Positions 17,849 to 25,899 of a stretch of DNA of 64,000 nucleotides are shown here, piece by piece (positions within the stretch are counted from its first letter, which is position 1; each line of letters starts with the position of its first letter). The stretch is from NCBI RefSeq assembly GCF_021405525.1, contig NZ_JAGQAG010000001.1, forward strand, positions 1,488,001 through 1,552,000, read 5' to 3'. The stretch is from Ruegeria pomeroyi (lineage in GTDB: Bacteria; Pseudomonadota; Alphaproteobacteria; Rhodobacterales; Rhodobacteraceae). Under the pieces are notes generated by a model, which worked only from the letters and a program-made list of their open reading frames with translations, did not search any database and was not told the origin of the DNA. Made by a program: the position numbers and the translations under genes.

Positions 17849-18954
17849 CCAGCGCCGACGCCATCGTGATCGGCGGCGGGCTGGTCGGGGCCGCGATTGC
17901 CTTTGGCCTGCAACGGCGCGGGGTCAGGGCCCTGATGCTGGACGAGGGCGATGTCGCCTTTCGCGCGGCGCGTGGCAACTTCGGGCTGGTCTGGGTGCAG
18001 TCCAAGGGGGTCGAAATGCCCGCCTATGCCCAGTGGACCTGGCAATCGGCGCAGGGCTGGGAACAGCTGGCGAGCGAATTGACCGATCTGACCGGTCTGC
18101 GCCTCGATTATCGGCGGCCCGGCGGGATCGAGATCTTTCTCTCCGATGACGAGATGACCGAAAAGGCCGAGCGGATGGAACTGCTGTGCCGCCACGCCCC
18201 GCATGTGGATTATCGCATACTGGAACGCCGCGCGCTGGGAAACATGGTGCCCGGTCTCGGCCCCGATGTGGTGGGGGGCTGCTATTCCTCGACCGACGGA
18301 CATGTCAATCCGCTGGCCCTGTTGCGGGCGTTGCACGCGGGGTTCCAGTTGCTGGGCGGCACGATCAGAAGTGGCGAGAAGGTGCTGGAAATCCAGCAGC
18401 GGACGCACGGGTTTCAGGTCAGAACCGCCAGCCAGAGCTTCGATTGCGAACAGGTTGTCGTCGCCTGTGGTCTTGGCACGCCGGCCTTGGCCCAACAGGT
18501 CGGGTTGCAGGTTCCGGTCCGGCCGCAGCGTGGTCAGAACCTGATTACCGAGCGTATGCGCCCGTTCCTCGACCTGCCCCTGTCCGGCATCCGGCAGACC
18601 GCCGAAGGCAGCGTGCAACTGGGAGAGAGCAAGGAAGAGGTGGGGTTCGACGATGGCACAACCGCCGCCTGCCAGGCCCGGATCGCGTCACGTGCGGTGC
18701 AGACATTCCCGCATCTGCGCCACGCCCGGATCGTCCGCGGCTGGGGCGCGTTGCGGGTGATGTCGCCGGATGGCGCACCGATCTATGCCCGCTCGGAAAC
18801 CTGTCCCGGCGCCTATGCCGCCACCTGTCACAGCGGCGTCACCCTTGCCGCCGCCCATATCCAGAGCCTTGCCGCCGCGATTGCCAAGGGCGGGCTTCCG
18901 AGCGAAACCAGCGGCCTTGGCCCGGAAAGGTTTGAGCATGTCCCGAGTGTTTGA
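17845..18954 (+). CDS. FAD-dependent amine oxidoreductase, HcnC/opine oxidase subunit B-like
   Basis: 369 aa, DAO superfamily. The FAD-binding start is ADAIVIGGGLVGAAIAFGLQRRG, and the C-terminal block GWGALRVMSPDGAPIYARS contributes to the active site. It is followed directly by a small ferredoxin-like protein and a two-cofactor oxidoreductase. Together these three have the gene order and types of HcnC-HcnA-HcnB and of opine/D-hydroxyproline dehydrogenases. In those complexes this subunit is the catalytic one that oxidises the C-N bond. Cyanide formation is not implied by the family alone. Overlaps of 4 nt upstream and 17 nt downstream suggest equal synthesis of subunits. Confidence 0.85.
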   Translation: MTSADAIVIGGGLVGAAIAFGLQRRGVRALMLDEGDVAFRAARGNFGLVWVQSKGVEMPAYAQWTWQSAQGWEQLASELTDLTGLRLDYRRPGGIEIFLSDDEMTEKAERMELLCRHAPHVDYRILERRALGNMVPGLGPDVVGGCYSSTDGHVNPLALLRALHAGFQLLGGTIRSGEKVLEIQQRTHGFQVRTASQSFDCEQVVVACGLGTPALAQQVGLQVPVRPQRGQNLITERMRPFLDLPLSGIRQTAEGSVQLGESKEEVGFDDGTTAACQARIASRAVQTFPHLRHARIVRGWGALRVMSPDGAPIYARSETCPGAYAATCHSGVTLAAAHIQSLAAAIAKGGLPSETSGLGPERFEHVPSV

Positions 18955-19261
18955 GGTCACGGGCGCGCCCGTCCGCATCCATTTCGAAGGCACCGTGATC
19001 GAGGCACAGCCCGGAGACACCGTTGCGGCGGCGCTGCTTGGCGCCGGGATCTGGCAGTTCCGCACCACCGCCCTGTCCGATACACCGCGCGGGCCGCTCT
19101 GCATGATGGGGGTATGTTTCGACTGCCTGGTCGAGATCGACGGCAAGGGCAATCAGCAGGCCTGCATGCACGAGGTGCGCGACGGAATGCGGGTGTCCCG
19201 TCAGAAAGGGGCCTTTGACGTGACCTCGGCATTGTCCTTTGACCCGGAGGAGGACACATGA
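18938..19261 (+). CDS. Small 2Fe-2S subunit, HcnA-like
   Basis: 107 aa. Four cysteines placed as in plant-type ferredoxin domains of HcnA/OoxA-small subunits are Cys55, Cys60, Cys63 and Cys76 (PLCMMGVCFDC and QQACMHEV). It carries electrons within the heterotrimeric amine dehydrogenase formed with the genes on either side. The chosen ATG at 18938 overlaps the previous gene by 17 nt and gives the usual family length; a longer frame from 18770 would run inside that gene. Its stop overlaps the next start (ATGA). Confidence 0.88.
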   Translation: MSRVFEVTGAPVRIHFEGTVIEAQPGDTVAAALLGAGIWQFRTTALSDTPRGPLCMMGVCFDCLVEIDGKGNQQACMHEVRDGMRVSRQKGAFDVTSALSFDPEEDT

Positions 19262-20643
19262 GCGAGCAGCACGATATCGTCGTCATCGGCGCCGGTCCCG
19301 CGGGCATGGCCTCCGCGACAATGGCCAGCCGACATGGCGCCTCGGTTCTCGTGCTGGACGAGCAACCCCGGCCCGGCGGTCAGATCTATCGCGCCGTCGA
19401 GCGGCGCCGCGAGGACGGCGCCGCGATCCTGGGGGCAGAGTATCTCGATGGCGCAGGCCTGGTCGACCGGTTCCGGGCCAGCACCGCCCGCTATGTTCCC
19501 GGCGCGACCGTCTGGCAGGTCGACGCTAGCGGCGAGATTGGCGTAACGATAGGCGATCGCGCACAACTGCTTCGGGCAGATCAGATCATCCTTGCCAGCG
19601 GCGCGCAGGAGCGCCCCTTTCCCGTGCCGGGCTGGACGCTGCCGGGGGTGATGAACGCGGGCGCCGCGCAGATCCTTCTCAAGACATCGGGCATCGCCAT
19701 GCCGGCGCCGGTCTGCGTCGGCACCGGGCCGCTTCTCTACCTCGTCGCGCATCAGTACCTGCGCGCCGGGGTCAAGGTGGCGGGCCTGCTCGACACCACG
19801 CCGCGAGGGAACTACACCCGCGCGCTGCCTCATCTGCCCGGAACGATGCGCCACGCGGCCAGCCTGTGGAAAGGCTGGCGCTGGCAACGGGAGATCCGTG
19901 CCTCTGGGATCCCGGTAATGAGCGGGGTCGAGGATATCCGGATCGTTGGGGCAGGGGCCGCAGAGGCGGTGGAATATTGCAAGTCGGGCCGCTGGAGTCG
20001 CGTGCCCGCCGAGACGGTACTGCTGCATCAGGGTGTGGTCCCCAATGTCAATCTGGCGATGGCTGCCGGATGTCGGCACGACTGGCATCCCGAACAGGCC
20101 TGCTGGCATGCGCGCGTTGATGATTGGGGCACGTCCAGCCATCCAAACATTGCCGTCGCCGGTGACGGCGCCGGGATCGCGGGCGCTGTGGCCGCCGAAG
20201 CAGGCGGGCAGATCGCGGCGCTTGGCGCCTTGCACCGGTTGGGCAGGATCACGACCGAACAGCGCGACAGCCTTGCCGTGCGCATGCGCCGGGCGTTGGA
20301 TCATCAGGCCGGATTGAGGCGGTTTCTCGATACACTCTATCGCCCGGCGGACCGCTTTCGCATCCCGCCCGGTGACGACACCATCGTTTGCCGCTGCGAA
20401 GAGGTGTCCGCCGCCCAGATCCGCGAGGCGGTCGCGCTGGGTTGCAGGGGCCCCAACCAGCTCAAGAGTTTTACCCGCGCTGGCATGGGTCCGTGTCAGG
20501 GGCGGTTCTGCGGCTTGACGGTGACAGAGGTAATCGCTGCCGAACGGGGATGCGCCATAACCGATGTCGGCGCCGCGCGCCTGCGCGCGCCGGTCAAGCC
20601 TCTGGAGCTTGGGCAGTTGGCGGCGCTCGACGAGGCGGAGTGA
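19258..20643 (+). CDS. NAD(P)/FAD-dependent oxidoreductase with BFD-like iron-sulfur domain, HcnB/opine oxidase subunit A-like
   Basis: 461 aa. The two-dinucleotide-binding-domain flavoprotein starts with DIVVIGAGPAGMASATMASRHG, and GGQIYRAVERR follows. A C-terminal BFD-like domain from about residue 375 binds a 2Fe-2S cluster through cysteines in VCRCEEV and GPCQGRFCG. In HcnABC-type complexes this subunit accepts electrons from the catalytic DAO-like subunit through the ferredoxin and passes them on. It overlaps the upstream small subunit by 4 nt. Confidence 0.88.
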   Translation: MSEQHDIVVIGAGPAGMASATMASRHGASVLVLDEQPRPGGQIYRAVERRREDGAAILGAEYLDGAGLVDRFRASTARYVPGATVWQVDASGEIGVTIGDRAQLLRADQIILASGAQERPFPVPGWTLPGVMNAGAAQILLKTSGIAMPAPVCVGTGPLLYLVAHQYLRAGVKVAGLLDTTPRGNYTRALPHLPGTMRHAASLWKGWRWQREIRASGIPVMSGVEDIRIVGAGAAEAVEYCKSGRWSRVPAETVLLHQGVVPNVNLAMAAGCRHDWHPEQACWHARVDDWGTSSHPNIAVAGDGAGIAGAVAAEAGGQIAALGALHRLGRITTEQRDSLAVRMRRALDHQAGLRRFLDTLYRPADRFRIPPGDDTIVCRCEEVSAAQIREAVALGCRGPNQLKSFTRAGMGPCQGRFCGLTVTEVIAAERGCAITDVGAARLRAPVKPLELGQLAALDEAE

Positions 20644-20648
20644 CGAAG

Positions 20649-21788
20649 ATGGTCCGGGCGACCCAACAGGCCGATGCCGTGGTCGTCGGCGCAGGATTGC
20701 ACGGGTTGTCGGCAGCGCTCTATCTTGCACGAGCCGGGATGCGCGTCGTTGTTGTCGAAAAGGATCACGCCGGGCGGCACGCCTCGGGCGCAAATGCCGG
20801 TGGCGTGCGGCGACTGGGTCGGGCGTTTCCGGAACTTCCGCTTGCCGAGGCCGCGTTGAAGTGTTGGCACCGGATCTCCGAGCTTGTAGACGATGATTGC
20901 GGCTTTGCCCCGGCTGCCCAGATCAAGGTGGCCGAGAGCGAGGATGAGCTTGCCGCGCTGCATGCACGTCGTGAGAGGCTCGTTTCCTGCGGGTTCAAGC
21001 ATGAAGAGATCATTGGCGTCACCGCCTTGCGCGCGCTGCTTCCCGATGTCGCCCCGCACTGCCTGGGCGCGACAATTGTCCACGGCGACGGGCATGCCGA
21101 CCCGTTCCGGACGGTGCGCGCGTTTGCCCGCAAGGCGTGCGCGCTCGGGGCGGACCTTGTGGAGGGAAGCAAAGTTACTGGCGTTAGCCGCGCCAACGGC
21201 ATCTGGACCGTGCAAAGCACCGGCCCTGTCTTTGCCGCCCCTTTGCTCATCAACGCTGCAGGGGCATGGGGCGGAGACCTGGCCGCGATGATGGGCGATC
21301 ACGCGCCGGTCAGGGCATCGGCCCTAATGCTCATGATCACCGAAAGGCTGCAACCTTTCCTGTCGCCTGTCGTGGGCGCACAGGGGCGGGCGCTGAGCTT
21401 CAAGCAGTTCGGCAATGGCACGGTTTTGATCGGGGGCGCCTATCAGGGGCGCGCCAATCCCGAAACTGGCACCACGGCCCTCGATATGCGCCAACTTGCC
21501 CGCAATGCAGCGGCAGCGGCGGCAATATTCCCCTGCATGGCAGGCGTGCGGGTGTTGCGCGGCTGGGCCGGGATCGAGGGGATCACGCCCGACCGGCTGC
21601 CGGTGATCGGCCCGGCAACACTTGGCGGGGGCTATCATCTGTTCGGCTTCTCGGCCCATGGCTTTGCGCTTGCACCGATCACAGGCCGGATCATCGCTGA
21701 CCTGATCCTGAACGGAGTGTCGGATCTGCCAATCTCCGAATTCAACGTTCTGCGTTTCAGAACTTTCGGTTCTACGGTGCTGCGTTGA
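20649..21788 (+). CDS. DAO-family FAD-dependent oxidoreductase
   Basis: 379 aa. The FAD site is ADAVVVGAGLHGLSAALYLARAG, then HASGANAGGVRRLGR. The C-terminal block GWAGIEGITPDRLPVIGPA and GFSAHGFALAPITGR matches the HcnC/SoxB-type family. It is the third DAO-type catalytic subunit in this operon and could swap with the one at 17845 on a shared HcnA/HcnB-like pair, or act on a later intermediate. It begins 5 bp after the previous stop. Its own stop is about 10 bp before IS6 remnant C, so the module ends exactly at the insertion-sequence scar. Confidence 0.85.
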   Translation: MVRATQQADAVVVGAGLHGLSAALYLARAGMRVVVVEKDHAGRHASGANAGGVRRLGRAFPELPLAEAALKCWHRISELVDDDCGFAPAAQIKVAESEDELAALHARRERLVSCGFKHEEIIGVTALRALLPDVAPHCLGATIVHGDGHADPFRTVRAFARKACALGADLVEGSKVTGVSRANGIWTVQSTGPVFAAPLLINAAGAWGGDLAAMMGDHAPVRASALMLMITERLQPFLSPVVGAQGRALSFKQFGNGTVLIGGAYQGRANPETGTTALDMRQLARNAAAAAAIFPCMAGVRVLRGWAGIEGITPDRLPVIGPATLGGGYHLFGFSAHGFALAPITGRIIADLILNGVSDLPISEFNVLRFRTFGSTVLR

Positions 21789-21799
21789 ACGAAGTCGGC

Positions 21800-22092
21800 G
21801 CTGCCGATCTACTTGAACCGAGCGGCTCGATGAACAATCGGGCGGGCAACTCGCTGCTGGGGTTCCAACGATGGAAGCGCGCGATGCAGCATTTTCAGAT
21901 CATGCGAAGCTTGCAGCAATTCGCATCCGTACACACTGCTTCATTCATCCACTACAGCCCGCTGCCAACCCCTAATCTCGAGCCAAGTTCAAGCTGAACC
22001 GCGCCGCTGCTCTCGCCAAGCGGTGCCAACCCTGCGTGACCTAAAAGGCAGCACAACACCCCTTGGCGACGCTGATTGGGATCTGTCTGACT
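21800..22092 (+). mobile_element. IS6-family transposase remnant C
   Basis: The frame from 21831 gives MNNRAGNSLLGFQRWKRAMQ, which matches the IS6 C-terminal catalytic block (LNNRAENSHLPFRRR..AM) with the catalytic Glu replaced by Gly. Similarity continues as IMRSLQQFASVHTASF and then shifts frame. The final FKLNRAAALAKRC part is at 21996-22030 in another frame. The tail shares GCGTGACCTA, GGCAGC and CTGTCTGAC with remnant B. It has at least one frameshift and lost the catalytic Glu, so it is a dead fragment of about 290 bp. Confidence 0.75.
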
Positions 22093-22260
22093 GCGCTTTG
22101 CGCAGGATGGAGTGACGCAGATAAAGGTCGCGTCCTTTCCGATCAAATAGTTAACATTCTGGATGCGGAATGTGTTTATGGCCCAAGAGCGCCCGATGCT
22201 CTGAACTTAGACGCTGCAACAGGCAAGTCATAAAGATAACTTTGGAAATGGAGTTAAGCT

Positions 22261-22298
22261 ATGGCAACACCGATCAATCCCGGCGAAGTTCAGGATTT
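22261..22298 (+). pseudogene. Start of an unidentified gene cut by the IS3-family element
   Basis: A good ribosome site (GGAG) and ATG begin a frame reading MATPINPGEVQDF that runs straight into the left end of the IS3-like element. Inside the element the frame stops after about 20 more codons. The residues were not recognised, and no continuation is seen on the far side of the element, where a different gene scrap lies. This suggests a deletion together with the insertion. Confidence 0.4.
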
Positions 22299-22367
22299 TG
22301 ACCAGCAGAGGTGGTTCGGTTTGTTTGAACAGGTTTCGGGCGTTCTGTAAGTGTTTTTCCGCCTGGG

Positions 22368-23169
22368 TTACGCCGCTGCCGCATCAGGTATTGGCTTGTT
22401 GAAGTAGGCCTGATCGGGGGTTCTCCCGTCAAGCGATGAGTGCGGTCGACGGCTGTTGTAGAAGCCCAGGTATCGGCCGATCCCGACCCGGGCTTCGGCC
22501 ACGCTGGCATAGGCCCGCAGGTTGACTTCCTCGTATTTGATAGTCCGCCACAGACGCTCGACGAAGACGTTGTCGCGCCAAGCTCCCTTGCCATCCATGC
22601 TGATCTTGATTTTGCGGGCGGCCAGCACCTTGATGAAGCCGGTGGACGTGAACTGGCTGCCCTGATCCGTGTTGAAGAGCTCGGGTGCGCCGTGTCGCGC
22701 CAGTGCTGCCTCGACAGCCTCAATGCAAAAATCCGCCTCCAGCGTGATCGACACCCGCCATGCCAGGACACGCCGTGTGAACCAGTCCAGCACGGCGGCC
22801 AGATAGATGTACCCGCGGGCGATGCAGTGCCCGGCAGGCGCATGCGTAGCATTCTGCCGAGAGGGGGATGTAGGTGATATCCATCGCCCAGACCTGGTTG
22901 GGGCGGGTGATGGGCAGCTTTCTCAGAAGATAGGGGTAGATCTTGTGCCCCGGCGCCGGTTTCAAGGTGTTGGGCTTGCGATAGAGCGCCTCGATACCCA
23001 CCCGCTTCATCAGGGTCGCGACATGCAGGCGCCCGACCTTGAACCCTTCCTGGACCAGCAGCCCCTGCAACATCCGGCTGCCCGCGAACGGGAATTCCAT
23101 GTGCAGCTTGTCGATCCGGTGCATCAGCTTCAGGTTCGTGTCCAAGACCGGGCGGGGCTTGTAATACAC
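22368..23169 (-). pseudogene. IS3-family transposase orfB, interrupted by a 40-nt insertion
   Basis: The N-terminal portion (MYYKPRPVLDTNLKLMHRID to VWAMDITYIPL) and the C-terminal portion (ARGYIYLAAVLDWFTRRVLAWR to the end) are both well conserved but in different frames. Between them lie exactly 40 extra nucleotides (22821-22860). Removing these rejoins TYIPL to ARGYIYL, as in intact relatives. The DDE residues (MDITY, NTDQGSQF, VERLWRT) are all present but split by the shift. The true start lies a little upstream of the first Met and is normally reached by frameshifting from orfA. Confidence 0.8.
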
Positions 23170-23213
23170 GCTGCCCCGGCTGATCCCAAGTACGGTGGCC
23201 TGGCGACTGACGC

Positions 23214-23546
23214 TCAGCTTCGCGGTGGGATCGATCGTTTTCTTGCGCTCGGCAACAGACCCGCCTTGCCGAGCGCGCCGGACAAAAAATCATTCTCCAG
23301 CGTCAGCTCTCCGATCTTCGCGTGCAGCGTCTCCACGTCGATGGTCGTTTCCGGATCGCTCTTCGGCGCCTCTCCAAACACCCCGGTCGTGCCTTCAAGG
23401 AGCTGATCGCGCCACTGCTTGATCTGGTTTGGATGCACGTCGAAATCCTGCGCCAGCTCTATCAGGGTCTTCTCGCCCTTGATCGCGGCCACTGCCACTT
23501 TCGCCTTGAATGCCAGGCTGTGGTTCCGGCGCGGTCGTCTTGTCAT
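23214..23546 (-). CDS. IS3-family orfA (helix-turn-helix protein)
   Basis: 110 aa. An N-terminal helix-turn-helix (SLAFKAKVAVAAIKGEKTL..LAQDFDVHPNQIKQWRDQL) is followed by a leucine-zipper-like helix (ETLHAKIGELTLENDFL). In intact IS3 elements a -1 frameshift near its end fuses it to orfB to make the active transposase. Here orfB is broken, so only this DNA-binding half could be made. The ATG at 23546 is preceded by a GAGGAGAAGACC ribosome site. Confidence 0.85.
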   Translation of the reverse strand: MTRRPRRNHSLAFKAKVAVAAIKGEKTLIELAQDFDVHPNQIKQWRDQLLEGTTGVFGEAPKSDPETTIDVETLHAKIGELTLENDFLSGALGKAGLLPSARKRSIPPRS

Positions 23547-23633
23547 GGTCTTCTCCTCGCTCGCAGCATCATGCTGCTGTTGCGCGGAAAATCCACTTAT
23601 CCCGGCTGTTCAGTTTTCCGGAACCGTCTCTGC

Positions 23634-23774
23634 GCGTCCTGTTGCGGCAAGGCCGCGCGCATTCTGGACATGGCGACCGATTGGGCCGCCAATCGCCGCC
23701 AGTTCTGCCAGCCGCTCCGAGCCTTCCAGGTCACTGGGTCCCGGCTGACTGGAATCTTTCTGACAGAAGCTTGA
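23634..23774 (+). pseudogene. Acyl-CoA dehydrogenase gene fragment
   Basis: A 140-bp scrap whose translation (CCGKAARILDMATDWAANRR and onward) closely matches part of the intact acyl-CoA dehydrogenase encoded at 28725 (CCGKAERILEMATEWAANRR). The nucleotide match begins at GCGTC-TGTTGCGGCAAGGCC and continues to about 23755, then diverges to a stop at 23772. It begins about 20 bp after the IS3 end. It is most likely the residue of a second acyl-CoA dehydrogenase gene removed when the IS inserted or recombined. Confidence 0.8.
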
Positions 23775-23780
23775 GAGGCT

Positions 23781-23796
23781 AGCAGTTGGAACTGCT
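23781..23796. promoter_or_regulatory. Inverted repeat upstream of the BKACE operon
   Basis: Perfect 7-bp inverted repeat (AGCAGTT, GG, AACTGCT) about 130 bp before the start of the operon at 23928, followed by an AT-rich stretch. It could be an operator for the operon, but no regulator gene lies next to it. Confidence 0.35.
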
Positions 23797-23927
23797 GGAT
23801 CTTTCCTACGGCTACATTTTCTTGCCTGAGCATTTTTCGACATGAACACCTGAAATGCGGCGAATAATCGACAGTTTTTGGGTTGATCCGGCCAGCAAAC
23901 TGGAAAAAACAACAGGGAAAAAATCGC

Positions 23928-24818
23928 ATGAACCACGATGTCGTGCTGACCTGCGCCGTTACCGGCGCCGGGGACACAACCGGTAAAAGCCAGCATGTCC
24001 CGGTCACGCCCAAGGCGATTGCCGAGGCGGCAATCGAGGCCGCCAAAGCGGGCGCGGCCATTGCCCATATCCATGCCCGAGATCCGGAAACCGGCCAGGG
24101 TTCGCGCGATCCGAAACTGTTCAAGGAGATCGTCGACCGTGTACGCGACAGCGGCACCGACGTGGTGATCAACCTGACCGCGGGCATGGGCGGAGACTGG
24201 ATCTCGGACCCCGCCAATCCGGCCATGCCCGGACCGGGCACCGACATGATCGGACCCGAGGCACGGCTGGCCCATATCGAGGAATGCCGCCCCGATATCT
24301 GTTCGCTGGATTGCGGGACGCTGAATTTCTCGGATACCGACATGATCTATATCTCGACCCCGCCGACGCTGCGCCGGATGGCCGCGCTGGTGCAGGAATG
24401 GGGGGTGAAGCCCGAGCTGGAAGTGTTCGATCTGGGCCATATCCGCTTTGCCAAGGCGATGATCGCCGAGGGGCTGATCGACGCGCCGCCGATGTTCCAG
24501 CTGTGTCTGGGTATCCCCTGGGGCGCGGATCAGGATGTTGAAACCATGGTGGCGATGAAATCGCAGCTGCCCGCGGGGGCCAGCTGGGCCAGCTTCGGAA
24601 TTGGTCGCGGCCAGATGCCGATGGCCGCCGCCGCCGTGGCGCTGGGCGGCAATATCCGCGTCGGGTTGGAGGACAACATCTATCTCGAACGCGGCGTTCT
24701 GGCGACCAACGGCCAACTGGTGACCCGTGCGCGCGAGATCGTCGAACGCATGGGCGCGCGCCTGCTGACACCGAATGAGGCCCGCGCCAAGCTGAACCTG
24801 CGCGGGGCGGAGGGGTAG
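23928..24818 (+). CDS. Beta-keto acid cleavage enzyme (BKACE, DUF849)
   Basis: 296 aa, TIM-barrel Zn enzyme that swaps an acetyl unit between a beta-keto acid and acetyl-CoA, giving acetoacetyl-CoA plus a shortened acid. Zn ligands are visible as His47 and His49 (AHIHARDP), with the catalytic/Zn-side Glu in GLEDNIYL near the C-terminus. One subfamily cleaves 3-dehydrocarnitine to glycine betaine. The neighbouring quaternary-amine-like importer and CoA enzymes make that or a related trimethylammonium substrate likely, but no carnitine dehydrogenase gene is present in the window. Start 23928 is preceded by an AGGG-type site. Its stop abuts the next ATG with no gap. Confidence 0.88.
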   Translation: MNHDVVLTCAVTGAGDTTGKSQHVPVTPKAIAEAAIEAAKAGAAIAHIHARDPETGQGSRDPKLFKEIVDRVRDSGTDVVINLTAGMGGDWISDPANPAMPGPGTDMIGPEARLAHIEECRPDICSLDCGTLNFSDTDMIYISTPPTLRRMAALVQEWGVKPELEVFDLGHIRFAKAMIAEGLIDAPPMFQLCLGIPWGADQDVETMVAMKSQLPAGASWASFGIGRGQMPMAAAAVALGGNIRVGLEDNIYLERGVLATNGQLVTRAREIVERMGARLLTPNEARAKLNLRGAEG

Positions 24819-25820
24819 ATGGCCGACGCGTTCTCTGGCGGCAGCCTGCGGATCGAAGGCGTGTCGAAATATTTCGGCGCGTTCCGGGCGGTCAACGAGG
24901 TTGATCTGGAAATCCGCAAGGGTGAGTTCCTGACCCTGCTTGGCCCCTCTGGCTCGGGCAAGACGACGCTGTTGATGATGATCGCGGGGTTTCTGGACAT
25001 CACCAGCGGCGATATCGCGCTGGACGGAAGCTCGATCGCCGAAGTGCCTGCCGAGAAGCGCAACTTTGGCATGGTGTTCCAGGGTTATGCCCTGTTCCCG
25101 CATATGACGGTGCGCGACAATATCGGCTATGCGCTGAGCGTGCGCAAACGGCCCGAGGCCGAGATCCGGGCCCGTGTCGACGAGATGCTGGAGCTGGTCC
25201 AGTTGCAGGATTTCGCCAACCGCAAGCCCGGCCAGCTCTCGGGCGGTCAGCAACAGCGGGTGGCGCTGGCGCGGGCGCTGTGTTTCGCGCCGCCGGTCCT
25301 GCTGCTGGACGAGCCGCTGGGCGCGCTGGACAAGAAATTGCGGGTCGAGGTGCAGGAACAGCTCAAGGACATTCACCGCCGGGTCGGCACGACCTTCATC
25401 TATGTCACCCATGACCAGGAAGAGGCGCTGTCGATGTCCGACCGCATCGTCATCATGCGCGACGGCGCCATCGAACAGGTGGGCTCTCCGCAAGAGCTGT
25501 ACGAGCGGCCCGCAACCCGTTTTGCCGCCAGTTTCCTGGGCAAGTCGAATTTCATTCACCAGAACGGTCGGGCCTATGCGCTGCGCCCCGAGAAGATCGA
25601 CATTCACCTGGGCAGCGGTCACCCGCAGGCCCGGCGCAGCGGAACCATCACCAGCATCACCTATTTCGGGTCGATGCAGCGGATCATCGTTGAAACCACC
25701 GAGGCCGAACAGATCGAGGTGGATATCGACGTCTGGCGCAACCGGCAGCCTCTGCACGAGGGCGAGGTCGTCGAGCTGAGCTGGCAGGACGCGGCGGCGG
25801 TGGAACTGAACGAAAGCTGA
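24819..25820 (+). CDS. Spermidine/putrescine-type ABC transporter ATP-binding protein
   Basis: PotA-family ATPase, 333 aa: Walker A GPSGSGKTT, Q-loop MVFQGYALFPHM, signature LSGGQQQR, Walker B LLLDEPLGALD, switch His in VTHDQEEA. A C-terminal TOBE-like domain from about residue 240 carries ALRPEKIDI. It energises the importer made with the genes at 25900, 27069 and 27914. In this family the ligands include polyamines, but homologues also carry betaines and other amines. It begins immediately after the BKACE stop, linking uptake to cleavage. Confidence 0.9.
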   Translation: MADAFSGGSLRIEGVSKYFGAFRAVNEVDLEIRKGEFLTLLGPSGSGKTTLLMMIAGFLDITSGDIALDGSSIAEVPAEKRNFGMVFQGYALFPHMTVRDNIGYALSVRKRPEAEIRARVDEMLELVQLQDFANRKPGQLSGGQQQRVALARALCFAPPVLLLDEPLGALDKKLRVEVQEQLKDIHRRVGTTFIYVTHDQEEALSMSDRIVIMRDGAIEQVGSPQELYERPATRFAASFLGKSNFIHQNGRAYALRPEKIDIHLGSGHPQARRSGTITSITYFGSMQRIIVETTEAEQIEVDIDVWRNRQPLHEGEVVELSWQDAAAVELNES

Positions 25821-25899
25821 AAGAGAATCCTAAGAACGCCGTTCAAGGCGTCACAACAATCGCCCGGCAAGGCCATGGGCATCTGACACGGAGGACGAA

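Larger units (their letters stand above)
22299..23612 (-). mobile_element. IS3-family insertion sequence, damaged
   Basis: About 1.3 kb with orfA and orfB of the IS3 family on the minus strand. Probable imperfect ends are TGACCAGCAGAGGTGG at 22299 and, on the opposite strand, TGAACAGCCGGGATAAGTGG ending at 23612, both starting with the TGA typical of the family. No matching target duplication is obvious, which fits later rearrangement. orfB is disrupted by a 40-nt insertion, so the element is probably not autonomous. Confidence 0.75.

Noticed and set aside
18770-18937. Longer start for the HcnA-like ferredoxin subunit.
   Set aside because: It would overlap the previous gene by 185 nt and add residues not seen in this family; the ATG at 18938 gives the normal length.
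16598-20643. Hydrogen cyanide synthase (HcnABC).
   Set aside because: The subunit types match, but the same types form opine and D-hydroxyproline dehydrogenases, and coupling to a TAXI importer fits amine catabolism better. The hcn name was therefore not used.
23610-25757. 715-codon minus-strand frame.
   Set aside because: It runs antisense to the BKACE and ATPase genes and consists of His-, Gly- and Asp-rich shadow sequence.
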